DNA from: an uncultured Pelagibacteraceae bacterium
GTDB taxonomy: Bacteria; Pseudomonadota; Alphaproteobacteria; Pelagibacterales; Pelagibacteraceae
Direction: 5' to 3'
Length of the DNA: 64,000 nt
NCBI GenBank assembly: GCA_902592715.1
Contig: CACJFS010000002.1
Coordinates: forward strand, 39,643-103,642
Shown here: positions 8,697-18,046 of the stretch, piece by piece
How positions within the stretch are numbered: position 1 is the first letter of the stretch
Layout of the letters: each line of letters opens with the position of its first letter
Notes under the pieces: model-generated
Database searches by the model: none
What the model was told of the DNA's origin: nothing
The model's input: the letters and a program-made list of their open reading frames with translations, nothing else
Position numbers and translations under genes: made by a program

Positions 8697-10178
8697 TTAT
8701 CTTATAGAGAAAGGATCTAAAGTTGGTTCATCTGATGTATAATACCAAGTTGTTTTAACTCTAGTATAATCTTTAATTGAATCCATTCCCGCTTCCTTTC
8801 CATATCCACTATCTTTAATCCCACCAAAAGGTGCTGAAGGGGAAATTAATCGATAAGTATTTACAAATGTTATTCCTGCTCTAACTGCATTAGACACTCT
8901 AAGACCTCTTGCAAAATCACTAGTATAAACTCCTGAGGATAGGCCGTATTGATTATCATTCATTTTCTCTATTACTTCTTTTTCGGTATCAAATTTCATA
9001 ACTGATAAAACTGGTCCAAAAAGTTCATTTTCTGCTGTTGGAAGATTGTGATTGTCACATTCAATTATTGTTGGTGGAAAATAGTAACCTTCATTGGAAA
9101 ATGGATGTCTTTTACCACCACATTTTATTTTTCCACCTTGCTCGACAGTTTTTTTTATATTTTTTTCTATTATTTCTAATTGTTTAAAATTACTTAGTGG
9201 GCCCATTTCCGTATCTTTATCCATGGGTGCTCCAATTTTTATTCTTTCTGCTCTTTTTGTAAGTTTATCAAGAAATTCATCATAAATTCCTTTTTGCAAA
9301 TATAGTCTTGATCCTGCTATACAACTCTGCCCGCTTGCGCCAAAGATTCCAGCGGTAATTCCATTTATTGCATTTTCCTGGTGAGCATCATCAAAAACAG
9401 CTACTGGACTTTTTCCACCAAGTTCTAGGCTAACTTCCGATAAATTTTCAGCTGAATTTCTTATTATGTGTCTTGCGGTTTCAGGTCCTCCTGTAAAAGC
9501 AACTTTTTCTACTAAATCATGAGTAGTTAATGCTTTACCACATGGGTCTCCAAATCCAGTTAATACATTTACAACACCTTTAGGAATTCCGGTTTCTTCA
9601 ATTAATTTTGCAAACTCAAACATTACTGCTGGAGCAAGTTCAGATGATTTTATCACAACTGTATTTCCCATGGCTAAAGCTGGAGCTAATTTGGTAGCAG
9701 TTAAAAACATTTGTGAGTTCCAAGGAACTATTGCTGCAATAACACCAATTGGTATTCTAGAGGTAATCGCTTGTATATTTGGTTTATCTATTGGAAGTAC
9801 AGTACCTTCAACTTTATCAGCTAATCCAGCATAATAATCATAATACTCTGCAATATAATTTGCTTGTTGATTTGTTTCTCTAAATATTTTTCCAGTATCT
9901 ATAGTTTCAATTCTTCCAAGTAACTCTGCATTTTCTCTCAATTTATTTCCAATCGCTCTTAAAAATTTCCCTCTTTCTCTTGGTAAAAGTTTTGGCCACT
10001 CTCCTTCAAAAGCTTTTTGTGCAGCTTTAACAGCCTTGTCGACATCACTAGCACTTGCCTCTGGTACATTTGCCCATGGTTTATTATTTTCTGGGTTTAG
10101 TGTCTCAAATGTTTTTTTTGTGTCAGAGTCTAACCACTCACCACCAATAAACATTTTATATTTTTTTAATTCAGGCAT
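8697..10178 (-). CDS. NAD(P)-dependent aldehyde dehydrogenase
   Basis: A full-length (493 aa) aldehyde dehydrogenase that oxidises an aldehyde to a carboxylate. The catalytic cysteine is C286 in ASGQSCIAGSR and the general base is E252 in SLELGGKSP. The N-PWN motif is VPWNSQMF near residue 153, and the C-terminal PFGGIKDSGYGKEAG is present. It overlaps the upstream hydrolase gene by eight bases, and is linked to an LLM flavin monooxygenase and a ThDP enzyme. It could oxidise an aldehyde released by either of them. The natural aldehyde is unknown. Confidence 0.9.
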   Translation of the reverse strand: MPELKKYKMFIGGEWLDSDTKKTFETLNPENNKPWANVPEASASDVDKAVKAAQKAFEGEWPKLLPRERGKFLRAIGNKLRENAELLGRIETIDTGKIFRETNQQANYIAEYYDYYAGLADKVEGTVLPIDKPNIQAITSRIPIGVIAAIVPWNSQMFLTATKLAPALAMGNTVVIKSSELAPAVMFEFAKLIEETGIPKGVVNVLTGFGDPCGKALTTHDLVEKVAFTGGPETARHIIRNSAENLSEVSLELGGKSPVAVFDDAHQENAINGITAGIFGASGQSCIAGSRLYLQKGIYDEFLDKLTKRAERIKIGAPMDKDTEMGPLSNFKQLEIIEKNIKKTVEQGGKIKCGGKRHPFSNEGYYFPPTIIECDNHNLPTAENELFGPVLSVMKFDTEKEVIEKMNDNQYGLSSGVYTSDFARGLRVSNAVRAGITFVNTYRLISPSAPFGGIKDSGYGKEAGMDSIKDYTRVKTTWYYTSDEPTLDPFSIR

Positions 10179-10944
10179 TTAGAATGTGATCTTTTAGATT
10201 ACTATTTACATCATCTGAACATTCAATACTACATAGATGTTTTCCAACTGGTATAATTTTTACAATAGAGTTTTTAATTTTTTTACTCAAATTATTTGAC
10301 ATTTCTGGAGTTGACCCTACATCTCCTTCACCTGTCATTACTAGGGTTTTTGCCTTTATATCTTCAAATCTTTCATCATCTTTATAATGAACAAATAAAG
10401 AGTATATTTTGATAAAGTTGGTCATATTATTTTTTTCAAGAATTGATCCAATTTTCTCGGATATTTTTGGATATTTATCTAAATATTCATCAGTGAACCA
10501 TCTTCTCAAGGATGTTTTTGGCAGAATATTCTCTTTTTTTGTCTGTTCAAACCTGTCATTTACTATTTTTTGCTGCTCGTTTGATCTATTAAATATTGAG
10601 CATAGTAATGTAAGTGACTGAAGTCTTTTATTAAACCTTATTGCAAAATTTCTTGCAATTAGAGATCCAATAGAAAATCCAACTAAATGTATTTTTTCTA
10701 TTTTTAATTCGTTAATCAAACTTAATAACTGATCAGAAAAATCATCAAAACTGACATTATCTTTATTTAAAGGGGTTCTACCATGGCCAAGAATATCATA
10801 GATTAAAACAGTATTTTCAAATGCATCAATCTGGGGCTCCCAAATACTATTATCAAGTCCTACACCATGAATAAAAATTATTGGGATTCCTTTTTTTTTA
10901 TTTAATTTGTAAAAAGTATTATTAGAATCTGTTGCATTGATCAT
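10171..10944 (-). CDS. Alpha/beta hydrolase (enol-lactonase-like)
   Basis: A 257-residue alpha/beta-hydrolase. The oxyanion-hole motif is HGVG near residue 26, the nucleophile is S91 in VGFSIGS, the acid lies in MTGEGDVGSTP and the catalytic His in VGKHLCS. The layout is that of 3-oxoadipate enol-lactonase and related esterases. It shares the motifs RRWFTDEY and TGEGDxGxTPxM with the hydrolase at 23886-24656, so the two appear to be paralogues. Both sit beside an LLM flavin monooxygenase, which fits hydrolysis of an ester or lactone made by a monooxygenase; this is inference. Confidence 0.85.
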   Translation of the reverse strand: MINATDSNNTFYKLNKKKGIPIIFIHGVGLDNSIWEPQIDAFENTVLIYDILGHGRTPLNKDNVSFDDFSDQLLSLINELKIEKIHLVGFSIGSLIARNFAIRFNKRLQSLTLLCSIFNRSNEQQKIVNDRFEQTKKENILPKTSLRRWFTDEYLDKYPKISEKIGSILEKNNMTNFIKIYSLFVHYKDDERFEDIKAKTLVMTGEGDVGSTPEMSNNLSKKIKNSIVKIIPVGKHLCSIECSDDVNSNLKDHILNA

Positions 10945-10946
10945 TA

Positions 10947-11534
10947 TTACTTTGGTTCAATGCCCATCTCTTTCATGTCTTGGTACCTGTCACCTGTTCT
11001 TGCGTGAGCTCTTCCAGTTGAAGCCCCTCCAATCGCAATAACAATTTCATTATCAAATGGTGCATCATGAATAGTGAACTCATGTGTCAAATAATAAGGT
11101 CTTAATCCAGAGTCAGTTTTATGCATCATTGGAATAGATATTTTTGATCCAGCTGTGCCTCTTGTATTTGTAAAACTTAAATAAGAAGTTCCTCCCACAG
11201 CATCTCTGAATTTATTACCAAATCTTAATGTATGAATAAATGCTGATGCATGCTCTATTTCTCCGTTTAGTCCAACTACACCCGCTTTCCCATATGCTAA
11301 TATCTTTTCTGGGGAACCTATTTCTTTTATAAGTTCAGGAACTAGTAAATCTCCAAGTTTAGGTGCTAGATCTAAAATAATGGGTTTTAAGTCTTCTACA
11401 AAACCTTTTCCATCCCAAGGATTTTTAAAAACTGCAGCAACAGAAACCATCAAAACAGGCTCTTTAGCTTCCTTTCCACCTTCAATAAAAGTCCTATCTA
11501 CAAATTTAGTAAACTTACGTAATTCTAATTTCAT
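10947..11534 (-). CDS. PF06684 (DUF1185, 'amino acid synthesis') family protein
   Basis: A 195-residue protein recognised by its conserved stretches: AAVFKNPWDGKGFVEDL, GKAGVVGLNGEIEHASAFIH, FGNKFRDAVGG, PMMHKTDSG and IGGASTGRAHARTGDRYQD. The family name reflects an old proposal and no reaction is established that I know of. It overlaps the ThDP enzyme gene by four bases and is followed two bases later by the hydrolase gene, so it belongs to the same pathway as the LLM monooxygenase. No signal peptide or membrane segment is seen. Confidence 0.8.
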   Translation of the reverse strand: MKLELRKFTKFVDRTFIEGGKEAKEPVLMVSVAAVFKNPWDGKGFVEDLKPIILDLAPKLGDLLVPELIKEIGSPEKILAYGKAGVVGLNGEIEHASAFIHTLRFGNKFRDAVGGTSYLSFTNTRGTAGSKISIPMMHKTDSGLRPYYLTHEFTIHDAPFDNEIVIAIGGASTGRAHARTGDRYQDMKEMGIEPK

Positions 11535-13231
11535 TTTTTAATTCTATGTGTAAAGCTATCTCTTCTAAAACTGTATAACGCTTTTGGATCTACATCAACA
11601 TCTATAACAACTGGTTTATTTACTTTTAATGCACTTTTTACTGCTTCATTAACTTCTGATAATTTTTTAACTTTAATTCCTTTAGCACCATATAGTTTAG
11701 CAACTTCATCAAAAGGAGGGCTTTGAATATCAGCTCCTAAATATCTTTCACCATAAAAATCTTTTTGATAAGCTTTTTCTGCTCCCCAACTTTTATTATT
11801 CATTACTATTGTAATTGTGTTAATTCCATGCTCTACAGCTGTACTTAATTCAGAAATAGTCATTCCAAATCCACCATCACCCATCAAACTAACGACAGTT
11901 TTATTAGGTTTTGCAACCTTAATCCCCAAACCACAAGCAAAAGAGAAACCTACCAGCCCAAAATCAAGAGGTGTGAAAAGAGCAGGAGGATTGTAATATT
12001 CTAAGGCATCAGTTGCCTGAAGGCAAAGAGTACCAGCATCAAGTGTTATTGCTGTATTCTTTGGTAGTACTTTTCTTAGTTCTCTAAATAGACCATTTGG
12101 TTGAATTGGAAAATTTTTAGATTTTAAATTATCTCTATTAAAAAGAAATTTCGATCTTTCTTTTAAAAATTTATTCGTCCAATCCTTAAAATTTGATATT
12201 TTTTTATTTTTTTTTAAATTATTTAAAATTTGATTTGTAACTGTTGCGGCATCTCCATGTATTCCAATACTAATAGGAAAATATTTACCTAACATTTTTT
12301 TTTCTAGTTCTACTTGAATAATTTTCGCATGTTTATTTATATTATCATACGAATAAAAAGTAGAATTAAAACCCAGTCTTGTACCTAGGGCAATAATAAG
12401 ATCTGCATCTTTTACTAAGTTTGTTGCAACAATATTTCCTCTAGGTCCCATTTGGCCAGCATATAATTTATGACTAAATGGGATTGCATCACCATGTCCA
12501 GCTGCTGTTACAATAGGAATATTTAAATATTCAGCAAGATTAGTAACTTCTTTAAATTTAGAATTATATTTAATTCCACCTCCAGCAATAATCACTATTT
12601 TTTTTGAGTTTAAAATAAGTTTAGAGGTTTTTTCAATTAGGTTTTGTTTACTTTTTAAATTACTTTCACTCTTAAAAGATTTTTTATTTTCATTTATATT
12701 AAATTTAGAAGTATCTGAGAGTATATTTCTTGGAACATTTATGCAAACAGGCCCTCTTCTTGGTGACATAGCAACATTAAATGCATTTGAAAATGATTGT
12801 GGAATATTTTTCACATTTTTAACCGTGATAGTTTTTTTTGTAATAGGTTCAAATAATGATTGCTGATCAAGACCTTGAAAAGCATCTTCCATTTTATCTT
12901 TGGTAGAATATAAGCCTGCGATTGAAACTACTGGAGAAAATGCGGCTTTTGCTTGCGCTATCCCTGTTACTAGATTTGTTGCTCCTGGACCATTTTGACC
13001 GGCAATAATAACTCCAGGTTGATTAGACACTCTGGCGTAACCGTCTGCCATGTGTGTTCCTGTTCTCTCATCTCTTACACCAATAAACTTTATTTTTTTT
13101 TCATGATAAAGAGCATCGAACATTTCCATGGTCGCTGAACCAATTAAACCAAATACGTGTTTAACTTTCTCTCTTTTTAATGATTTGACTGCAGCTTGAC
13201 CTCCCGTCAAGAGACCTTTAGCCTTATTCAC
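11531..13231 (-). CDS. Thiamine-diphosphate-dependent enzyme (acetolactate synthase-like)
   Basis: A 566-residue protein with the three-domain ThDP fold. E55 in RDERTGTHMADGYAR is the cofactor-activating glutamate, the central domain is at about 200-330, and the C-terminal ThDP-binding motif runs GDGGFGMT...NN near residues 450-478. Relatives include acetolactate synthase, glyoxylate carboligase, sulfoacetaldehyde acetyltransferase and oxalyl-CoA decarboxylase. The tail WGAEKAYQKDFYGER recalls the sulfoacetaldehyde acetyltransferase branch, but this is weak. The second ThDP enzyme at 53611-55353 is only distantly similar. It overlaps its neighbours on both sides by four bases. Confidence 0.82.
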   Translation of the reverse strand: MNKAKGLLTGGQAAVKSLKREKVKHVFGLIGSATMEMFDALYHEKKIKFIGVRDERTGTHMADGYARVSNQPGVIIAGQNGPGATNLVTGIAQAKAAFSPVVSIAGLYSTKDKMEDAFQGLDQQSLFEPITKKTITVKNVKNIPQSFSNAFNVAMSPRRGPVCINVPRNILSDTSKFNINENKKSFKSESNLKSKQNLIEKTSKLILNSKKIVIIAGGGIKYNSKFKEVTNLAEYLNIPIVTAAGHGDAIPFSHKLYAGQMGPRGNIVATNLVKDADLIIALGTRLGFNSTFYSYDNINKHAKIIQVELEKKMLGKYFPISIGIHGDAATVTNQILNNLKKNKKISNFKDWTNKFLKERSKFLFNRDNLKSKNFPIQPNGLFRELRKVLPKNTAITLDAGTLCLQATDALEYYNPPALFTPLDFGLVGFSFACGLGIKVAKPNKTVVSLMGDGGFGMTISELSTAVEHGINTITIVMNNKSWGAEKAYQKDFYGERYLGADIQSPPFDEVAKLYGAKGIKVKKLSEVNEAVKSALKVNKPVVIDVDVDPKALYSFRRDSFTHRIKK

Positions 13232-14397
13232 GAAACTTTTTTAACTTCAGTATCTAAATCATCTTTAAAATGAGGCATGACCTTTTCAGTGAATAACTTA
13301 ATACTTTTCATACAATCCTCATGTTTTACACCTGGAAAATTAGACCAAACCTGAAGATTTTGTAAGTTTAGTTCAGATTTTAGTTCATGAATTTTATCAA
13401 TAACATATTCTGGTGTTCCAAAGAGCATGTTACGTTTATGTAAAAAATCATAACTCAATAAATCTAATTTACCTTTTGTAACTGGCAATTCTTCACCTGG
13501 ATCCATATGATTTCCTAGCCCTCTCCAGTGACAAACCCATCTCATATAATTCACCATATGCTCGCCAGCTTTTTCTCTAGCTTCTTCCATTGTATCAGCA
13601 ACAAACATGTCTCTTACTAATGAAATTCCTTCACCCATTGGCACATTTCTTTTTTCTGCAACTGATTTAGCGTTCTTAAAAGCTTCAAATTTAACTTTTA
13701 ATGCTTTGACCGTGGGTATCCACATAATAACATTTAATCCCTGTGCGGCTGCCCATTCAATTGATCTTATTCCATCAACGACTTGATGTATTGGAGGAAA
13801 CGGCTCTTGGTAAGGTTTTGGCACAACGCTAATATTTTCCATCACATCAGTATTAAGGTTAACTAAATCTTTATTAGGCGGACTCATATCATGCTGCCAA
13901 ACATAATCTGGAGCAGGATAAGTATAAAATTCACCCTTATGATTAAAAAATTTTTCTGACCAGGCTTTTTTTAAAATAGTTAAAGTTTCTTCAAACAATC
14001 TAAAATTTTTAGCTTGGTCTTTCATGTCTGCTTCTTTATTTAGATTGATTGCTTCTCGTCCATATATTCCTCTACCAATTCCTATCTCTACTCTTCCTTT
14101 TGAAAGCTGATCTAATAAAGCTATATCTTCAGCCATTCTAATTGGATTATGGAAAGTAATTACGTTACAAGCTTGACCTATTCTAATATTTTTTGTTCTT
14201 GCCGCTGCATCAACACCCATCATCAAAGGATTTGTTAATGACTCCATCCCTTCATGATTAAAATGGTGTTCTGTATACCATATAGAATTCCAATCACCCT
14301 GATCACAGTACTCAGTGATTTCTCGAGTTTCATCTAAAAGTTTGTGATAAGGTTTATGCGTCCAGTTTGTAGTGTTACAAAAATATCCAAAATTCAT
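13228..14397 (-). CDS. LLM-class flavin-dependent oxidoreductase (luciferase-like monooxygenase)
   Basis: A 389-residue member of the bacterial luciferase-like family, which uses reduced FMN from a separate reductase to oxygenate a substrate. Family features are WYTEHHFNHEG near residue 41, RIGQACNVITFHNPIRMAEDIALLDQLSKGR near 72-104 and the flavin-site GIGRGIYGREA near 107. It is first in the minus-strand operon and has the best Shine-Dalgarno of that operon (AAAGGAGG, 14402-14409). No flavin reductase gene is nearby. It is clearly longer than the other LLM protein (344 aa at 22845-23879), with an insert around residues 140-190. Substrate unknown. Confidence 0.88.
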   Translation of the reverse strand: MNFGYFCNTTNWTHKPYHKLLDETREITEYCDQGDWNSIWYTEHHFNHEGMESLTNPLMMGVDAAARTKNIRIGQACNVITFHNPIRMAEDIALLDQLSKGRVEIGIGRGIYGREAINLNKEADMKDQAKNFRLFEETLTILKKAWSEKFFNHKGEFYTYPAPDYVWQHDMSPPNKDLVNLNTDVMENISVVPKPYQEPFPPIHQVVDGIRSIEWAAAQGLNVIMWIPTVKALKVKFEAFKNAKSVAEKRNVPMGEGISLVRDMFVADTMEEAREKAGEHMVNYMRWVCHWRGLGNHMDPGEELPVTKGKLDLLSYDFLHKRNMLFGTPEYVIDKIHELKSELNLQNLQVWSNFPGVKHEDCMKSIKLFTEKVMPHFKDDLDTEVKKVS

Positions 14398-14499
14398 TTT
14401 GCCTCCTTTAAATATAATTTAAAAAAGACGACCGATCCCACTTTCGTATAAGATATTACGATGAGTTATGTATCGCTTTATAGGATGATAATAATATTC
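14398..14499 (-). promoter_or_regulatory. Leader region of the LLM/ThDP operon
   Basis: This 102-base gap is the only sizeable non-coding stretch between 7836 and 20947. It holds the strong Shine-Dalgarno sequence of the LLM gene at 14402-14409. It should also hold the operon promoter, but no convincing -35/-10 pair was found, nor a clear terminator for the upstream gene. Confidence 0.4.
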
Positions 14500-15468
14500 T
14501 TACCTTTGATATTCAATGAATTTTTTAAGAGATTTATTTAGAAATTTTTCATAACTTTGCCCTGAACTATTGGTTTTTGGTTGATTTAAGAAGCCATGAT
14601 TCATCTTAAAGTCATAAGAGGGTTCAAAAAAGAAAGGAACAGATAGCCTTTTTTGCTTATTCCATAAAACTCTATGATTTGTTGCCTTAAATTTACCTTT
14701 ACTCAAATATTCAAGCGCTCTTCCCGTATTTACTACTAGTGCTTTTTTATTAAAAGGCACATCATACCACTTTTTTGATTTTCGATTTTGAACTTGCAGT
14801 CCACCTTTTTTATTTTGATAAAGAATAGTAAAAATACCACTATCTACGTGAGTTTCACAACCAAGCGCAACACCATCTTGTTCAGAAATTTCAACAGGTT
14901 TGGTTTGGTTAGGATAATAGTTAAATCTCAATGTACTTAGAGTTTTTAATCTAGAAAATGCTTTTTTAGAAATATCTGTATCTTTATTATATAATTTTAT
15001 AATAGCTTTAAAAATAGTTTCACTTAAATTAAATATATTGTCAAAATATTTTGATAATTCTTCTGTTGATTTTTTACTTAACGATTTTTTAATATTCAAG
15101 TATTCGATATATTGATTGTTTAATTTTTCAGAATAATTTTTAGTTACTCTTAGATCACCCAAATCTAAGCCTTCTTTGCCATTTACGTCATTTGGAAAAT
15201 ATCCTCTATAAAAATTTTTGTTTTTTTTATTCCACTTTCTGGGTGCCAACTTTAATTTATTTTGAAAACTTGTTTCAAAAAATTTTTCACCAATTGTACA
15301 AATTTTATTAATATTACTGAGTTTTATTCCATGACCAATAATTTGAAAAAAACCCACCTCAACACAAGCTTTATTAATTTTATTAATTATATTTTTAGAG
15401 GCTATTGAATTAAACTTATTATCTAATATTTTAGAAACATCAATTGTTGGAATATAATTTTTATTCAT
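14500..15468 (-). CDS. Isopenicillin-N-synthase-like Fe(II)/2-oxoglutarate dioxygenase
   Basis: A 322-residue dioxygenase with the DIOX_N domain first (IPTIDVSKILDN, then VGFFQIIGHGI) and the catalytic 2OG-FeII domain second. Iron ligands are H207 and D209 in ETHVDSGIFT and H265 in ATNHRV; the 2-oxoglutarate motif R-x-S is R274-L-S276. Family members hydroxylate or desaturate small molecules (gibberellins, amino-acid derivatives, ethylene precursor). It overlaps the next upstream gene, a DMT permease, by four bases. The substrate is unknown; the neighbours suggest a small catabolic substrate rather than an antibiotic. Confidence 0.87.
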   Translation of the reverse strand: MNKNYIPTIDVSKILDNKFNSIASKNIINKINKACVEVGFFQIIGHGIKLSNINKICTIGEKFFETSFQNKLKLAPRKWNKKNKNFYRGYFPNDVNGKEGLDLGDLRVTKNYSEKLNNQYIEYLNIKKSLSKKSTEELSKYFDNIFNLSETIFKAIIKLYNKDTDISKKAFSRLKTLSTLRFNYYPNQTKPVEISEQDGVALGCETHVDSGIFTILYQNKKGGLQVQNRKSKKWYDVPFNKKALVVNTGRALEYLSKGKFKATNHRVLWNKQKRLSVPFFFEPSYDFKMNHGFLNQPKTNSSGQSYEKFLNKSLKKFIEYQR

Positions 15469-16415
15469 CTATTTGGTGTATCAGTTGCAATCATTTGGTC
15501 TCTAGCTTTTTCTCTTATATAAATATAGATACCAGCACCAATAATTAAGACTACTCCTATAAAAGTTCTATAAGTTGGAACATCTTGAAATAAAAAATAA
15601 CCAATAAGCATTGCCCATATAATTAACGAATATTCAAATAGAGAGACTACAGATGGCGAGGCAATGCTATAAGCTGAAAATACACAGAAGAAAGCTGCAG
15701 CTCCGACAAAACCCATTGCAACTATAAAAGGCCATGCATATGAAGGGTTTGAAAACCACTCCCTAGTAATAAATTGCATTGTAGGATTTGAGAAAGTATT
15801 CATTCTACCGTCTCCTGTAAAAAAGTATAAAGCCAAGCTAAAAGTTATTGCTGTGGCATACATCCATATCATCTGTGTATAAACATTGTCTTTTACAGAA
15901 GTATATTTAGTTATTGTCATTGAAGAGGCATAACATAATGCACAAGCGACTGGTGCGAGTTTGTAATAATTAAAGTCACTGAAATCTGGGTTTAAAACAA
16001 TATAAACACCAATAAAACCAACAAAAATAGCCGACCATCTTCTAATGCCTATTTCTTCTTTTAAAAAGAATTTTGCAAAAATTGACATAAAAAAAGGGCT
16101 AGAAAAAAATAACGCATTTGCCATGGCTAAAGTCATAAATGTCAAAGAAATATAAAAGAAACTAAATCCTAAAAAAAATAATGTAACTCTTAATCCAGTT
16201 AAAAGTGGAAATTCTGTTTTAAATACTATTTTTTCTTTTTTAAAATATAAAAAAATAATCAATAAGGCCGCTGCAATAATAGTTCTGCCAAAATACAGCT
16301 CATATAAAGCTACATCATTAAATATATATTTTATTAGAGAGTCTTGAATTGAAAATAATGCCATTCCAGTAAGAACAAATATTATTCCCTTAGGATTATT
16401 ATTTTCAATATTCAT
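15465..16415 (-). CDS. EamA/DMT-family permease
   Basis: A 316-residue membrane protein with two EamA halves and about ten hydrophobic segments. Visible family features are GMALFSIQDSLIKYI at the N-terminus, FFLKEEIGIRRWSAIFVGFIGVYIVLNPD at the end of half one and LFQDVPTYRTFIGVVLIIGAGIYIYIRE at the end of half two. It overlaps the dioxygenase gene by four bases, so it may move that enzyme's substrate or product. It is one of four DMT permeases in the window and resembles the one at 33617-34549 more than the other two (shared RWSAIFIGF-type segment). Confidence 0.86.
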   Translation of the reverse strand: MNIENNNPKGIIFVLTGMALFSIQDSLIKYIFNDVALYELYFGRTIIAAALLIIFLYFKKEKIVFKTEFPLLTGLRVTLFFLGFSFFYISLTFMTLAMANALFFSSPFFMSIFAKFFLKEEIGIRRWSAIFVGFIGVYIVLNPDFSDFNYYKLAPVACALCYASSMTITKYTSVKDNVYTQMIWMYATAITFSLALYFFTGDGRMNTFSNPTMQFITREWFSNPSYAWPFIVAMGFVGAAAFFCVFSAYSIASPSVVSLFEYSLIIWAMLIGYFLFQDVPTYRTFIGVVLIIGAGIYIYIREKARDQMIATDTPNR

Positions 16416-16460
16416 TTCACATATATATCAAATAAAATTTGAACTTTATATTTATTAAAT

Positions 16461-18041
16461 TTAATTTTGAATAAAATCAGCAGCTCTCTCGCCAATCATT
16501 AATGTTGGAGCATTTAAGTTTCCACTCGTTATTTCTGGCATAATTGATGCATCTGCCACTCTAATATTTTGAAGACCGTGTATTTTCAATTTTTCATCCA
16601 CAACCGCCATATCATCTATGCCCATTTTTAAAGTACAAGAGGGATGATAAGCAGTTTCAGCTTTTGATCTTATATATTCCCTTATCTCTTCATCTGAATT
16701 TGCTTTTTCTCCTGGTCCAATTTCTCTTCCAGCATAAGGCTTCATAGAGTTTTGCTTTAGAATTTCTCTTGCAACATGTACACATTTAACTGTTTCTTCA
16801 AGATCATACTCTTCTTTTAAATAATTAAACTGAATTTTAGGATAATCATATGGGTTTGAACTATTTAAAGTAATTTCACCACGGCTTTTAGGTTGATTAA
16901 GACTTGCATGTAATTGAAACCCATGTCTATCTGGATCCACTAAACCATGATCAATCACAAAGGCTGGAAAAAAGTGAAATTGTATATTTGGATACTCTTT
17001 ATCAGTTGATGATTTGCAAAAACCTCCAGCTTCTAAAAATGAAGTTGAGCAGGGACCACTTTTGTTTAAAAACCATTGTATACCAATTTTCATCATACTT
17101 AGTTTATTTACATATGAATATAATGTATCTGGAGTTTTGCATTCTTGTTGAATATAAGTTTCTAAATGGTCTTGTAAATTTTTACCAACACCTTTCAATT
17201 CGTGAATTATTTCAATTCCCTTGTCTTTTAAATGATCAGCAGGACCTACACCCGAAACCATTAATAATTGAGGCGAATTAATTGATCCTCCACTTAAAAT
17301 AACTTCTTTGTTTGCATAAATTATTTGTACTTTATTTTTAATTTTTACCCTTATTCCAACAGCTTTTTTTCCCTCAAAAATAATTTTTTCTACAAAAGAC
17401 TCAGTAAATACCTTAAGGTTTTTCCTACTTTTTGCAGGTTTTAAATAGTACTTGGATGCACTAGCTCTTTCACCTTTGTGAATTGTAACATCATACATTC
17501 CAAAACCTTCTTGATCTTCTCCATTCATATCTTCATTTTTACTATGTCCAGCCTCCTGAGCAGAATTTAAAAAAGCTTTAAAAAGTGGGTTTTTATTTTC
17601 TGACTGATTTATTGGAAGTATACCGCTCCCACCTCTATATCTATTTTCTCCACCCGACCATGTTTCAATTTTTTTAAAAAAAGGTAAGACATTTTCGTAA
17701 GACCAATTTTTTAATCCAAAAGAAGACCATCTTTCATAATCATTTTTATTTCCTCTTACGTAAACCATCCCATTGTGTGCGGAACATCCACCTATCATTT
17801 TACCTCTAGGGCAGAATAATTTTCTATTATTTAAATAAGGCTCAGGTTCAGAATAATACTTATAATTATATTTTGGATCATGCATTGCATAAAGTATTGC
17901 AAGAGGCATGTTCACTTTCCATATATCGCTATCTTTTCCAGCTTCAAAAATAGCAACATTATTTTGGCTTTGCTCGGATAGTCTGTTAGCTAATACACAG
18001 CCTGCTGTTCCTGCACCAATTATTAAATAATCAAATTTCAA
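16461..18041 (-). CDS. GMC-family FAD oxidoreductase (choline/alcohol dehydrogenase-like)
   Basis: A 526-residue flavoprotein of the glucose-methanol-choline family. The FAD-binding GAGTAGCVLANRL starts at residue 9, the first GMC signature is GKMIGGCSAHNGMVYVRG near 80-97, the second is SGGSINSPQLLMVSGVGP near 250, and the catalytic His is H466 in AYHPSCTLKMG. Choline dehydrogenase BetA (about 556 aa) is the best-known bacterial relative, and the carnitine/betaine enzymes nearby would suit choline oxidation. Many GMC proteins act on other alcohols, and the betaine aldehyde dehydrogenase partner is not adjacent, so the substrate stays open. It lies five bases behind a TauD-type gene. Confidence 0.88.
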   Translation of the reverse strand: MKFDYLIIGAGTAGCVLANRLSEQSQNNVAIFEAGKDSDIWKVNMPLAILYAMHDPKYNYKYYSEPEPYLNNRKLFCPRGKMIGGCSAHNGMVYVRGNKNDYERWSSFGLKNWSYENVLPFFKKIETWSGGENRYRGGSGILPINQSENKNPLFKAFLNSAQEAGHSKNEDMNGEDQEGFGMYDVTIHKGERASASKYYLKPAKSRKNLKVFTESFVEKIIFEGKKAVGIRVKIKNKVQIIYANKEVILSGGSINSPQLLMVSGVGPADHLKDKGIEIIHELKGVGKNLQDHLETYIQQECKTPDTLYSYVNKLSMMKIGIQWFLNKSGPCSTSFLEAGGFCKSSTDKEYPNIQFHFFPAFVIDHGLVDPDRHGFQLHASLNQPKSRGEITLNSSNPYDYPKIQFNYLKEEYDLEETVKCVHVAREILKQNSMKPYAGREIGPGEKANSDEEIREYIRSKAETAYHPSCTLKMGIDDMAVVDEKLKIHGLQNIRVADASIMPEITSGNLNAPTLMIGERAADFIQN

Positions 18042-18046
18042 GGTAA

